Positions 52,646-61,516 of a DNA stretch of 64,000 bases are shown here, one piece after another. Origin of the DNA: Geopseudomonas sagittaria. Lineage in GTDB: Bacteria; Pseudomonadota; Gammaproteobacteria; Pseudomonadales; Pseudomonadaceae. The translations under genes were made by a program, and so were the position numbers. The notes under the pieces are model-generated. The model ran no database searches and was not told the origin of the DNA. It saw nothing but the letters and a program-made list of their open reading frames with translations. The DNA lies in contig NZ_FOXM01000005.1 in NCBI RefSeq assembly GCF_900115715.1, forward strand, positions 186,001-250,000, written 5' to 3'. Within the stretch, counting starts at the first letter, position 1; each line of letters starts with the position of its first letter.

Positions 52646-53902
52646 ATGCCAGCAACCAGCTTTATTCGCCTGACCAACATCGCCCTGCGCGGCATGACGC
52701 TGGCTAGCAAGTTCCTCCTGATCTTCTTCCTCGCCAGATTCCTCGAACCTGCCGAGCTTGGTCTCTACGGCCTGCTAACCGCGACTATCGGTTATGCGTT
52801 GTATCTGCTCGGTTTCGACTTCTACACCTTCACCACCCGCGAGCTTCTCAAGCGAGAACGCAGTGAATGGGGAGGACTGCTCAAGGACCAAGGCGCGCTT
52901 TCACTGGCTCTTTACATTCTTTTCCTGCCGCCGCTAGGCCTGATCTTTATCAAAGGTCTACTGCCTTGGAGTGTTGCTGGCTGGTTTTTTACGTTACTGG
53001 TTCTCGAGCACCTGACCCAAGAGCTTGGCCGCCTTCTTGTCGCCGTCTCTGAACAGCTTTTGGCCAGCCTGGTACTGTTCCTGCGCTCGGGCAGCTGGGC
53101 CGTAGCTGTGACCGCACTGATGTTTATAGAGCCTGGTTCGCGTAGCTTGGAAATGGTGTTCGGCGCATGGGCTGTGGGGGGCTTCCTTGCCTTGTGTCTT
53201 GGAGCCTTCAGGCTCAAGCAACTGCAGATCGGTGGTTGGCACAAGAAAGTCGACTGGAGCTGGATTCTCAAGGGGCTGAAGATCGCCATTCCCTTTCTGG
53301 TTGCGACCCTCGCGCTTCGTGGTCTGTTCACCCTCGATCGCTACTGGTTTGAATCGCTGGCCGGTTTGGAAGTACTCGGCGCTTATGTCCTGTTCATGGG
53401 TATCAGCAATGCCCTGATATCCTTTCTCGATGCTGGCGTCTTCGCCTTCAGCTATCCCAGCCTGATCAGTGCCCACAGCCATAAAGACTCAACGGCTTTC
53501 CGCCAGGGTATGCGCAAACTGTTGACTCAGACTGTTGCACTCTCCACTGCCTTTATCCTGATTGCACTACTGCTGATCGGTCCCTTGTTGGACAGACTTG
53601 AAAAACCCCTGTATCTCGAACAACAGGGCATTTTCCCTTGGATACTGCTTGCTACCCAGCTCTATGCTCTCAGCATGATTCCGCATTGCGCGCTTTATGC
53701 CCAAGGCCATGATAAACCGATTATCCACAGCCACATTGCTAGCCTGCTGGCATTTATCCCGGCGACTTGGCTGTTTTCCCAGTCTTGGCCGGTGCTGGCT
53801 GTTCCGCTTGGGCTGTGTAGCGCCTTTCTTTTCATCCTGCTCTGGAAGTCGTGGGCATTTTTCCGCCTGACTCCTTTGCAATATCGTTCAACCTGCTCTT
53901 GA
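52646..53902 (+). CDS. wzx: Wzx-type polysaccharide flippase
   Basis: Inner-membrane oligosaccharide-lipid translocase of the MATE/MOP family, 418 residues with about 12-13 helices and no signal peptide. The N-terminus RLTNIALRGMTLASKFLLIFFLARFL, with a basic/hydrophobic start and LEPAELGLYGLL, is typical of O-antigen flippases. It has a moderately lower GC content than the core genes. No strong Shine-Dalgarno is visible before the ATG. First gene after the ops element, and directly upstream of pseB. Confidence 0.9.
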   Translation: MPATSFIRLTNIALRGMTLASKFLLIFFLARFLEPAELGLYGLLTATIGYALYLLGFDFYTFTTRELLKRERSEWGGLLKDQGALSLALYILFLPPLGLIFIKGLLPWSVAGWFFTLLVLEHLTQELGRLLVAVSEQLLASLVLFLRSGSWAVAVTALMFIEPGSRSLEMVFGAWAVGGFLALCLGAFRLKQLQIGGWHKKVDWSWILKGLKIAIPFLVATLALRGLFTLDRYWFESLAGLEVLGAYVLFMGISNALISFLDAGVFAFSYPSLISAHSHKDSTAFRQGMRKLLTQTVALSTAFILIALLLIGPLLDRLEKPLYLEQQGIFPWILLATQLYALSMIPHCALYAQGHDKPIIHSHIASLLAFIPATWLFSQSWPVLAVPLGLCSAFLFILLWKSWAFFRLTPLQYRSTCS

Positions 53903-53935
53903 AACACTCAAGGTCTTTACCAAAGGACACACTGA

Positions 53936-54934
53936 ATGCTCAGCAACAAGACCATCCTCGTCACCGGCGGCACCGGCTCTTTTGGCAACACCTTCGTGCC
54001 GATGACCTTGGCCAAGTACAACCCGAAAAAAATCATCATCTTCTCCCGCGACGAGATGAAACAGTGGGACATGGCCAAGAAGTTCGAGGGTGATCCTCGC
54101 GTACGCTTCTTCATTGGTGACGTGCGCGACAAGGAGCGTCTGTACCGCGCCCTCGACGGTGTCGACTACGTGGTGCATGCCGCTGCCACCAAGATTGTCC
54201 CGACTGCCGAATACAACCCCTTCGAGTGCGTCAAGACCAACGTCAACGGTGCCATGAACCTGATCGATGCCTGCATCGACAAGGGCATCAAGCGCGTGGT
54301 CGCCCTGTCCACCGACAAGGCCAGCAGTCCGATCAACCTGTACGGCGCCACCAAGCTGGCGTCCGACAAGCTGTTCGTCGCCGGCAATTCCTACTCCGGC
54401 GGCCACGACACCCGCTTCGCCGTGGTCCGTTATGGCAACGTCATGGGCTCGCGCGGCTCGGTAATCCCGTTCTTCATGTCGATCAAGGACAAGGGCGTGC
54501 TGCCGATCACCGATGAGCGCATGACCCGTTTCATGATCTCCCTCGAAGAAGGCGTGGAGCTGGTCTGGCATGCCTTCGAGGATATGGAAGGCGGCGAAAT
54601 CTACGTGAAGAAGATTCCGTCGATGAAGGTCACCGATCTGGCGCGTGTCGTCGCACCCGATGCGAAGCAGGAAGTCGTCGGCATCCGTCCCGGCGAGAAG
54701 CTGCATGAGCAGATGATCAGCGCCGAGGATGCCTACTACACCTACGAGTACCCCGAGCACTTCAAGATCCTGCCGACTATCAACAGTTGGGCCACCTGCG
54801 AGAAGCGCATCAAGGACGGCAAGAGGGTGCCGGAAGGTTTCGTCTACGCCAGCGACAACAACTCCGAGTGGATGAGCGACGCTGACCTGCAGACCTGGAT
54901 CGACATCAACCGCGACAAGATCGGGAGCATCTGA
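53936..54934 (+). CDS. pseB: UDP-GlcNAc 4,6-dehydratase/5-epimerase (inverting)
   Basis: First step of pseudaminic acid synthesis: UDP-GlcNAc to UDP-4-keto-6-deoxy-L-AltNAc. A 332-residue extended SDR protein: NAD(P) site ILVTGGTGSFGNTF, then VVHAAATKIVPTAEYNP, and the catalytic-type LYGATK (Tyr and Lys) motif. RYGNVMGSRGSVIPFF is the PseB-type signature that separates it from epimerase FlmA-unrelated dehydratases. It starts 33 bp after wzx with AAGGA upstream. Confidence 0.97.
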   Translation: MLSNKTILVTGGTGSFGNTFVPMTLAKYNPKKIIIFSRDEMKQWDMAKKFEGDPRVRFFIGDVRDKERLYRALDGVDYVVHAAATKIVPTAEYNPFECVKTNVNGAMNLIDACIDKGIKRVVALSTDKASSPINLYGATKLASDKLFVAGNSYSGGHDTRFAVVRYGNVMGSRGSVIPFFMSIKDKGVLPITDERMTRFMISLEEGVELVWHAFEDMEGGEIYVKKIPSMKVTDLARVVAPDAKQEVVGIRPGEKLHEQMISAEDAYYTYEYPEHFKILPTINSWATCEKRIKDGKRVPEGFVYASDNNSEWMSDADLQTWIDINRDKIGSI

Positions 54935-54937
54935 TTC

Positions 54938-56098
54938 ATGATTCCCTACGGTCGCCAGGACATCACCCAAGCCGACATCGATGCCGTCGTGGGTGTGCTG
55001 CAATCCGACTTTCTCACCCAGGGGCCGATGGTGCCGCGCTTCGAGCAAAGCGTGGCGCAGCATGTCGGTGCTAGCCATGCACTGGCGGTGAACAGCGCAA
55101 CCTCTGCGCTGCATATCGCCTGCCTGGCGCTGGGACTTGGTCCCGGCGACCGTCTGTGGACCACCCCGGTCACCTTCGTCGCCTCGGCCAACTGCGGTCT
55201 GTACTGCGGAGCAGAGGTGGACTTCGTCGATATCGACCCCCGCACCTACAACCTCTGTCCGCAGGCACTGGAGCGCAAGCTCGTGCGGGCCGAACGCGAA
55301 GGCAGGCTGCCCAAGGTCGTGGTGCCGGTGCACCTGTGTGGTCAGCCCTGCGATATGCAAGCCATTCACGCGCTGGCCCGGCGCTATGGTTTCAAGATCA
55401 TCGAGGACGCCTCCCACGCCATCGGCGGCAAGTACCAGGGTGAGTTCATCGGCAACGGTCGCTACAGCGACATCACAGTATTCAGCTTCCATCCGGTGAA
55501 GATCATCACCACTGCCGAAGGCGGCATGGCGCTGACCAACGATGCCGAACTGGCCAACAAGATGGCCCTGTTGCGTAGCCACGGCATCACCCGTGACCCG
55601 GCGCAGATGACTCACGAGGCCGATGGCCCCTGGTACTACCAGCAGATTGATCTCGGCTTCAACTATCGGATGACCGAACTACAGGCCGCTCTCGGTGTCA
55701 CCCAGATGGAGCGGCTGGACCAGTACGTGGCCCGTCGCCACCAACTGGCTCGCCGCTACGACGATCTGCTGGGCAGTCTGCCGGTCACCACACCCTGGCA
55801 GCATCCGGATAGCTACTCCGGTCTGCACCTGTATGTGATTCGCCTGCAGCTGGACAAGCTCCAGAAGACTCACCGCCAGGTGTTCGAAGCCCTGCGTGAG
55901 CTAGGTATCGGAGTCAACCTGCACTACATCCCGGTACATACCCAGCCGTATTACCAACGCATGGGTTTCCAGACTGGCGACTTTCCGCAGGCGGAAAGCT
56001 ACTATGCCGAGGCCATCAGCCTTCCGATGTTCCAGACCATGAGCGAGGAGCAGCAGGATCAGGTGGTCAAGGCCTTGGTATCCTCAACTGCAGGCTAA
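54938..56098 (+). CDS. pseC: UDP-4-amino-4,6-dideoxy-N-acetyl-L-altrosamine transaminase
   Basis: PLP aminotransferase of the DegT/DnrJ/EryC1 family, step two of the Pse pathway, 386 residues. Features: QSDFLTQGPMVPRFEQSVA at the start, EDASHAIGGKYQG, FSFHPVKIITTAEGG with the cofactor lysine, and YRMTELQAALG. It lies 3 bp after pseB and is followed two bases later by an extra acetyltransferase gene. Confidence 0.97.
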   Translation: MIPYGRQDITQADIDAVVGVLQSDFLTQGPMVPRFEQSVAQHVGASHALAVNSATSALHIACLALGLGPGDRLWTTPVTFVASANCGLYCGAEVDFVDIDPRTYNLCPQALERKLVRAEREGRLPKVVVPVHLCGQPCDMQAIHALARRYGFKIIEDASHAIGGKYQGEFIGNGRYSDITVFSFHPVKIITTAEGGMALTNDAELANKMALLRSHGITRDPAQMTHEADGPWYYQQIDLGFNYRMTELQAALGVTQMERLDQYVARRHQLARRYDDLLGSLPVTTPWQHPDSYSGLHLYVIRLQLDKLQKTHRQVFEALRELGIGVNLHYIPVHTQPYYQRMGFQTGDFPQAESYYAEAISLPMFQTMSEEQQDQVVKALVSSTAG

Positions 56099-56100
56099 AA

Positions 56101-56733
56101 ATGATAATTTCACCCTCAGTCGAGATCCTCAATAAGCTGATCCGCCATCAGATCCATAACCTGTTTCTGTTAGAAACGGTCGAGGAGGCGGTCTTGGCAA
56201 GGTCGCTACCCGAAGCCTTGTACAAGACCGAAAAATGCTTCGGTCAATCAAAAAACAAGTACTATAAAAAAGATGGAGAGGTTTTTTTCTCCATCTACCA
56301 CTCCGGGCAGTACTGTGTTTTTCTATATTTTCTTGCGCGCCAGGTTTTCTTGGAAAGCCCTGAGTGTCGTAATTTGGCTGACAAAGTTTACTTCCTAAAT
56401 AAAACCCTCAATGGCCTTGATCTATATTATGAGATTGAAATGCCGGAGGTTTTCCATCTCGATCATCCCGTAGGTAGCGTGATGGGACGCGCTAGCTATG
56501 GAAACAATTTTACCTTTTCTCAGTTATGTACTGTCGGGAATAATAAGGGGGTATTCCCAAAGATTGGTGAGAATGTGCAAATGCTCTCTGGGTCAAAAAT
56601 ACTTGGCCAGTGTGTCATTGGAGATAATGTTATAGTTTCCGCCAATACATACATAAAGGACACTGACGTACCGGCAAATTCCCTTGTGTTCGGCAGCTCC
56701 CCGAATCTTGTTATCAAACAAAGGATGAGCTAG
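56101..56733 (+). CDS. Hexapeptide (serine acetyltransferase-like) acyltransferase inside pse operon
   Basis: A 210-residue protein with an unusual mixed alpha N-terminus (residues 1-115) and a C-terminal left-handed beta-helix: GRASYGNNFTFSQLCTVGNN, FPKIGENVQMLSGSKILGQC and VIGDNVIVSANTYIKD, ending VPANSLVFGSSPNLVIK. The shape resembles CysE/PglD-type acetyltransferases. Its GC content is clearly lower than that of pseC and pseF on each side, suggesting a separate origin. It could add an acyl group to an amino-sugar intermediate in addition to PseH, or acylate the finished sugar. It is not a standard member of the pse pathway. Confidence 0.75.
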   Translation: MIISPSVEILNKLIRHQIHNLFLLETVEEAVLARSLPEALYKTEKCFGQSKNKYYKKDGEVFFSIYHSGQYCVFLYFLARQVFLESPECRNLADKVYFLNKTLNGLDLYYEIEMPEVFHLDHPVGSVMGRASYGNNFTFSQLCTVGNNKGVFPKIGENVQMLSGSKILGQCVIGDNVIVSANTYIKDTDVPANSLVFGSSPNLVIKQRMS

Positions 56734-56739
56734 GAAAGC

Positions 56740-57435
56740 ATGAAAATAGCCATCATCCCCGCTCGCGGCGGCAGCAAGCGCATCCCGCGCAAGAACATCA
56801 AGCCTTTCTGCGGCAAGCCGATGATCGCTTGGTCCATCGAGGCGGCGCTGCGAAGCGCCTGCTTCGATCAGGTCATCGTCTCCACCGACGATACCGAGAT
56901 TGCCGAAGTGGCCAGCCAGTTCGGGGCCACCGTGCCCTTCATGCGTCCGGCCGAGCTGTCCGATGACCATACCGGCACCATCCCGGTCATCCGCCATGCC
57001 ATCGAGTGGTTTAACGCCCAAGGGAAAACCGTCGAGCAGGCCTGCTGCCTGTACGCTACGGCCCCCTTTGTCAGTGCAGAGGATATCCGCCGTGGCCTGG
57101 ACGTCCTCCAGGGAAGCGACTGCGACTACGCCTTCTCGGTAACCAGCTATGCCTTCCCGATCCAGCGCGCCATCCGCATCACTGAACAAGGGCGGGTCGA
57201 AATGTTCAACCCGGAGCACTTCAACACCCGCTCGCAGGATCTCGAGGAAGCCTTTCACGACGCCGGCCAGTTCTACTGGGGGCGCGCCGCGGCTTGGCGA
57301 GAGGGCCGAATGATCTTCAGCTCAAGCTCGATGCCCGTGATCCTTCCGCGCCACCGTGTACAGGATATCGATACAGCGGAGGACTGGGTGCGTGCCGAGT
57401 GGATGTTCAAGGCCATGCAATCCCAGGCGCAGTGA
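56740..57435 (+). CDS. pseF: CMP-pseudaminic acid cytidylyltransferase
   Basis: Activates Pse with CTP to form CMP-Pse, the donor for pseudaminyltransferases. A 231-residue CMP-sugar synthetase: AIIPARGGSKRIPRKNIKPF (CTP-binding loop), VSTDDTEIAE, and the late metal-site region QDIDTAEDWVRAEWMF. The stop overlaps the pseG start (TGATG), so the genes are coupled. Confidence 0.96.
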   Translation: MKIAIIPARGGSKRIPRKNIKPFCGKPMIAWSIEAALRSACFDQVIVSTDDTEIAEVASQFGATVPFMRPAELSDDHTGTIPVIRHAIEWFNAQGKTVEQACCLYATAPFVSAEDIRRGLDVLQGSDCDYAFSVTSYAFPIQRAIRITEQGRVEMFNPEHFNTRSQDLEEAFHDAGQFYWGRAAAWREGRMIFSSSSMPVILPRHRVQDIDTAEDWVRAEWMFKAMQSQAQ

Positions 57436-58559
57436 TGGGGCGCCGGATGAAAATCGCCTTCCGCGCCGACGCCTCGCTGCAGATAGGCACCGGCCACGTC
57501 ATGCGCTGCCTGACTCTGGCCGATGCCCTCAAGGCCAAGGGAGCAGAATGCTGGTTCATCTGTCGCGAGCACCCCGGCAACCTGATCGACTTTATCCGCA
57601 GCAAGGGCTATACCACCCACGCTCTGCCTCTCCGAGTGCCTGCAGAGGCGAATGCATCCGCGAAAGTGACTGCGGCAAGCGCCCCAGAACCAGCCCACGC
57701 GCACTGGCTCGGCGCTTCCCCGCAACAGGATGTCGTTGAATGCGCTCGTATCCTCGACGATCTGCAGCCCGACTGGCTGATCGTCGACCACTACGCACTG
57801 GATGCCCACTGGGAAGCTGCGCTCAAGCCGTATTACCGCAAGCTGATGGTGATCGACGACCTGGCGGATCGCCCCCATCAGTGCGACCTGTTGCTGGACC
57901 AGACGTTTGGCCGTGATGCCGAGGATTACAGATCCCAGGTTCCCGTGGGCTGCACGCTGCTGTGCGGCTCGCAATACGCCCTGCTGCGCCCGGAGTTCTC
58001 AGCGATGCGCCCCTACAGTCTGCAGCGCCGGCAGGATCCGTCGCTCAAGCACCTGCTTATCACTATGGGGGGCGTCGACAAGGACAATGCTACTGGCCAA
58101 GTGCTGCAAGCACTCAGGTCCAGTGAGTTGCCTGCCAACTGCCGCATCACCGTGGTCATGGGAGCCGCCGCGCCCTGGCTTGCCGAGGTCCGCCAGTTGG
58201 CAGAACAGATGCCCTGGTCAACCACAGTCAGGGTTGGCGTCAGCGACATGGCACGATTGATGGCTGATAGCGATCTGGCGATCGGGGCCGCGGGTGCCAC
58301 TTCCTGGGAGCGCTGCTGCCTCGGACTGCCAGCAGTGATGGTCGTTCTAGCCGAGAACCAAAGGCAGGTCGCCCAAGGGCTGGAGCAGGCGGGAGCGGTT
58401 AAAGTCATACAAAGTCCGCAACTGATCCTTGAATGTCTTCCTGTCTTGCTGGCTCCTCTGATTTCATCGTCAGTCCAGCGAGCAGCCATGAGCCAGACCG
58501 CCGCACTCATAGCTGACGGCAGTGGCGTAACAACCGTTATCCAGCATCTGGAGTTCTGA
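57435..58559 (+). CDS. pseG: UDP-sugar hydrolase PseG (nucleotidase)
   Basis: Removes UDP from UDP-6-deoxy-AltdiNAc in pseudaminic acid synthesis; a GT-B fold hydrolase. 374 residues. FRADASLQIGTGHVMRCLTLADALK is seen here as FRADASLQIGTGHVMRCL, with the conserved catalytic-site His; GGVDKDNATG and GAAGATSWERCCLGLPA are the nucleotide-binding parts. An Ala-rich insertion (about residues 72-92) is present as in other gammaproteobacteria. Start at 57435 or 57447. Confidence 0.94.
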   Translation: MGRRMKIAFRADASLQIGTGHVMRCLTLADALKAKGAECWFICREHPGNLIDFIRSKGYTTHALPLRVPAEANASAKVTAASAPEPAHAHWLGASPQQDVVECARILDDLQPDWLIVDHYALDAHWEAALKPYYRKLMVIDDLADRPHQCDLLLDQTFGRDAEDYRSQVPVGCTLLCGSQYALLRPEFSAMRPYSLQRRQDPSLKHLLITMGGVDKDNATGQVLQALRSSELPANCRITVVMGAAAPWLAEVRQLAEQMPWSTTVRVGVSDMARLMADSDLAIGAAGATSWERCCLGLPAVMVVLAENQRQVAQGLEQAGAVKVIQSPQLILECLPVLLAPLISSSVQRAAMSQTAALIADGSGVTTVIQHLEF

Positions 58560-58560
58560 A

Positions 58561-59076
58561 GTGACAGCAGCGGTTCACCAACGGGTACGCCCGATGACCC
58601 ACGCAGATCTCGAGCAAGTGCTTGCCTGGCGCAATCACGAGGAAGTTCGCCGCTACATGTACACCCAGCACGAAATCAGCCTGGTCGAGCACACGCGCTG
58701 GTTCGAACGGGCATCCCAGGACCCCAGCCGGCACCTGCTGGTATTTGAAAGCAATGCCGCGCCACTGGGCTTCATCAATTTGCACCAGATAGCTCCCGGT
58801 GGCGTGGCCGACTGGGGCTTCTACGCGGCGCCCGATGCTCCCAAAGGTACGGGCCGGCAACTGGGACACGCCGCCATTCAGTACGCCTTCACCCAGGTAG
58901 GTTTGCACAAGCTCTGCGGCCAGGCGTTGGCCTACAACGAGCGCTCCATCAAGTTTCATCTGAACCACGGCTTCCAGCAGGAAGGCGTACTGCGTGACCA
59001 GCATTTTGACGGTCAGAGCTACCACGATGTGGTCTGCTTTGGCCTACTCGCTCCCGAGTGGCAAGCGAACAATTGA
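58561..59076 (+). CDS. pseH: UDP-amino-sugar N-acetyltransferase PseH
   Basis: GNAT-fold acetyltransferase of 171 residues that acetylates the 4-amino group of the PseC product using acetyl-CoA. Parts seen: RPMTHADLEQVLAWRN, the EHTRWFERASQ helix, and the acetyl-CoA loop APKGTGRQLGHAA. The GTG start at 58561 lies one base after the pseG stop; an ATG at 58594 is a shorter alternative. Confidence 0.93.
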   Translation: MTAAVHQRVRPMTHADLEQVLAWRNHEEVRRYMYTQHEISLVEHTRWFERASQDPSRHLLVFESNAAPLGFINLHQIAPGGVADWGFYAAPDAPKGTGRQLGHAAIQYAFTQVGLHKLCGQALAYNERSIKFHLNHGFQQEGVLRDQHFDGQSYHDVVCFGLLAPEWQANN

Positions 59077-59087
59077 GAGACAACAGC

Positions 59088-60146
59088 ATGTCGAACACTC
59101 CCAGCATCAGCATTGCCGGTCGGCGTATCGCCGTCGATACTCCGCCGTACATCATCGCCGAGCTTTCCGCCAACCATAACGGCAAGCTGGAAACCGCGCT
59201 GAAGATCATCGAGGAGGCGAAGAAGGCCGGCGCCGACGCCATCAAGCTGCAGACCTACACTGCCGACACCATTACCCTCGACTGCGACTCCGAAGAGTTC
59301 CAGATCCATGGCGGCCTGTGGGACGGTAAAACGCTCTACCAGCTCTACCAGGAAGCCCATATGCCTTGGGCGTGGCACGCTCCGCTGTTCGAGTATGCCC
59401 GCAAGCTCGGCATCACCATCTTCAGCTCGCCCTTCGACAACACCGCCGTCGACCTGCTGGAAGACCTCAATGCCCCAGCCTACAAGATTGCCTCCTTCGA
59501 GGTCGTCGATCTGCCGCTGATCAAGTACGTCGCCAGCACCGGCAAGCCGATGATCATCTCCACCGGCATGGCCGATGCCGAGGAAATCCAGGAAGCCATC
59601 GAAGCCGCCCGTGAAGGCGGCTGCAAGGAACTGGCCATCCTCCACTGCGTCAGCGGCTACCCGGCCCCGGCCGAGGATTATAACTTGCGCACCATCCCCG
59701 ACATGATGCAGCGCTTCGGCCTGGTTACCGGGCTGTCCGACCATACCCTGGACAACACCACTGCCATCGCCAGCGTGGTGCTAGGCGCCTCCATCATCGA
59801 GAAACACTTCACCCTCGACCGCAGCGGCGGTGGCCCGGACGACAGCTTCTCGCTGGAGCCGGCAGAGCTGGCGGCGCTGTGCCGCGACAGTAAGACCGCA
59901 TGGGCGGCTCTGGGGCAGGTGGATTACGGGCGTAAGTCCAGCGAGCAGGGCAACGCCCAATTTCGACGCTCGCTGTACTTCGTGAGGGACCTAAAGGAAG
60001 GGGAAATCATTACTGCTGATGCTGTACGGAGTGTGAGGCCTGGTTTTGGGTTGCCTCCCAAAAGCTTGGAAATGATTATTGGCAGGCAGGTAGAAAAAGA
60101 TATTGAAGCGAATACAGCTACAAGTCTTTCTTTTATTAAGCCGTAG
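59088..60146 (+). CDS. pseI: Pseudaminic acid synthase
   Basis: Condenses 6-deoxy-AltdiNAc with PEP to make pseudaminic acid. A 352-residue NeuB-family protein: TIM barrel with AELSANHNGKLETALK and HKHFTLDRSG-like KHFTLDRSGGGPDDSFSLEP, then a C-terminal SAF (antifreeze-like) domain at about 290-352. Composition changes within the gene: up to about 59,985 it is GC-rich like the rest of the pse block, then the last 50 or so codons are visibly AT-rich, without a frameshift. The ATG at 59088 is used; upstream frame is a pseH shadow. Confidence 0.95.
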   Translation: MSNTPSISIAGRRIAVDTPPYIIAELSANHNGKLETALKIIEEAKKAGADAIKLQTYTADTITLDCDSEEFQIHGGLWDGKTLYQLYQEAHMPWAWHAPLFEYARKLGITIFSSPFDNTAVDLLEDLNAPAYKIASFEVVDLPLIKYVASTGKPMIISTGMADAEEIQEAIEAAREGGCKELAILHCVSGYPAPAEDYNLRTIPDMMQRFGLVTGLSDHTLDNTTAIASVVLGASIIEKHFTLDRSGGGPDDSFSLEPAELAALCRDSKTAWAALGQVDYGRKSSEQGNAQFRRSLYFVRDLKEGEIITADAVRSVRPGFGLPPKSLEMIIGRQVEKDIEANTATSLSFIKP

Positions 60147-60433
60147 GCTTTTAGAGAGCTAATTGGCTAGGTTGGTTAATTTTAACGCTGTGGGCTTCAA
60201 TTGGTGTCCCCCCGTTCGTTGGCTAAGCAGGCTTCGGGAAGATTTGTAAATGGACTGTTCGAGTCAAGTTCAAGATTTTTTTTAGATTTCCTCTGAAAAA
60301 AACTCCCCCGCTACAGTGTAAACCCCTCGTTCTTCATTATATTGTCGTAACGAATGTTGATGTTTCGGGTGTCTCGTCTTCATGTGCTTAGTGTGTATTG
60401 TTTTTTGTTTGTGAAATTAAAATAAATACTTGA
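60147..60433 (+). other. AT-rich intergenic region after pseI
   Basis: 287 bp between pseI and the next gene, AT-rich, with runs such as TTTTTTTT and AAAAAAA. I see no convincing gene, terminator or repeat; the one short open frame (60354-60425, 23 codons) lacks support. It is the widest gap in the O-antigen cluster and may hold an internal promoter. Confidence 0.5.
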
Positions 60434-61456
60434 ATGGATTTGGCTTTCATGAAGATAGTTGTTGTGTGTCAAACCGCACTGCATTTTTTGTTGGCTTCGG
60501 TATTGCTTGCGGGGCGCTCTGGGGAAAAAATATTTGTGTGGGTTGAGGAGTCGGATATAGATGAGGTATTTGTTGAGGAGATTGTTGCAGCTAGTGAGGC
60601 AAGGATCATTCGTTTGAGAGGGGCTGCAAAGTTATCAGGTAAAATTTTGCGAACACTTCGTAAAATGTTGAATGTAAGGGGGTTGAGGAAAGAGAGAGTG
60701 CTGGGTGGCTGCTCAGAGTTGATTGTGTTTAATGACTTGATGCCGGAAACCCAATGTCTGATTAATGCCGTTGGTTTGTCTTCGGGGAAGGTTTGCCTTG
60801 GGGAGGACGGGGTGGCGTTATACGAAATTGGCGGTCGCGTCCACGTCAATGTTGCTAGTCGGTTGGCGGGGAAGTTTTTGTATGGGTATTGGTGGGAGCC
60901 TAAAGAAAGAATAGGGGAGCATAAAGGTATTAAGACAATTTATGCGGCAATGCCGGGCTTGATAAGGGCGAGTGTTTCTGAAGCAAGGGATGTGCACAAT
61001 CTCCCCGCGGTTGACCCGGGTTTTTTTTCAAGTGTTCTACATAAAAGCTACCCTGAATTTTCATGCATTGATAATTCGGTTCTTTGTGTTTTGCCATTAT
61101 CTAGCATAGTGAAGCCTGGAAACATTATACGTCTTCTCGAAGCTCTTGGTAAGCAAGGGAAGATTCTGATAATAAAGTTTCATCCAAGAGAGTCAGAGCA
61201 GAATATTTCAGAAATACTTAAAGATATTCGTTCTTCTAGCTATGTGTGCGCTCCCAAAAATATTCCGGCAGAGTTGCTTTGTATGGGGAGGCATCCCCCG
61301 TCGATGGTCGTTGGCTATAAAAGCTCGGCGCTGCATATAATAAAGTCGCTTATGCCTGATATATGTCTTAGGTATTATGAGCCTTTGATGGAAGAGGGTG
61401 CTATTGGGTGGAGGGATTTTTATAATAAAAACGGCATTAATGAATATGTTTTTTAG
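60434..61456 (+). CDS. Putative pseudaminyltransferase (bacterial sialyltransferase-like)
   Basis: A 340-residue protein with no named family from my memory, but it carries the three motifs of bacterial sialyltransferases of families GT38/GT52/GT80: (D/E)(D/E)G as E124-D125-G126 in CLGEDGVALYE, HP as H250-P251 in KFHPRES, and SS as S297-S298 in GYKSSALH. The order and spacing match those families. It begins with a GT-B-type strand (KIVVVCQTALHFLLASVLL). It directly follows the CMP-Pse genes in an AT-rich segment and so probably transfers Pse to the O-unit. Start 60434 or 60449; both lack a clear ribosome site. Pse rather than another nonulosonate is inferred from the cluster. Confidence 0.7.
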   Translation: MDLAFMKIVVVCQTALHFLLASVLLAGRSGEKIFVWVEESDIDEVFVEEIVAASEARIIRLRGAAKLSGKILRTLRKMLNVRGLRKERVLGGCSELIVFNDLMPETQCLINAVGLSSGKVCLGEDGVALYEIGGRVHVNVASRLAGKFLYGYWWEPKERIGEHKGIKTIYAAMPGLIRASVSEARDVHNLPAVDPGFFSSVLHKSYPEFSCIDNSVLCVLPLSSIVKPGNIIRLLEALGKQGKILIIKFHPRESEQNISEILKDIRSSSYVCAPKNIPAELLCMGRHPPSMVVGYKSSALHIIKSLMPDICLRYYEPLMEEGAIGWRDFYNKNGINEYVF

Positions 61457-61516
61457 TTCATCTTGTGTTGTGTTTTTTTGTGGCTGTTGTGATGTGATGC
61501 CTCGGGGGCTGATGTA

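Noticed and set aside
60354-60425. Short open frame of 23 codons after pseI, possible leader peptide
   Set aside because: No ribosome site, no regulatory codon run, and no terminator/antiterminator pair near it; chance in AT-rich DNA.
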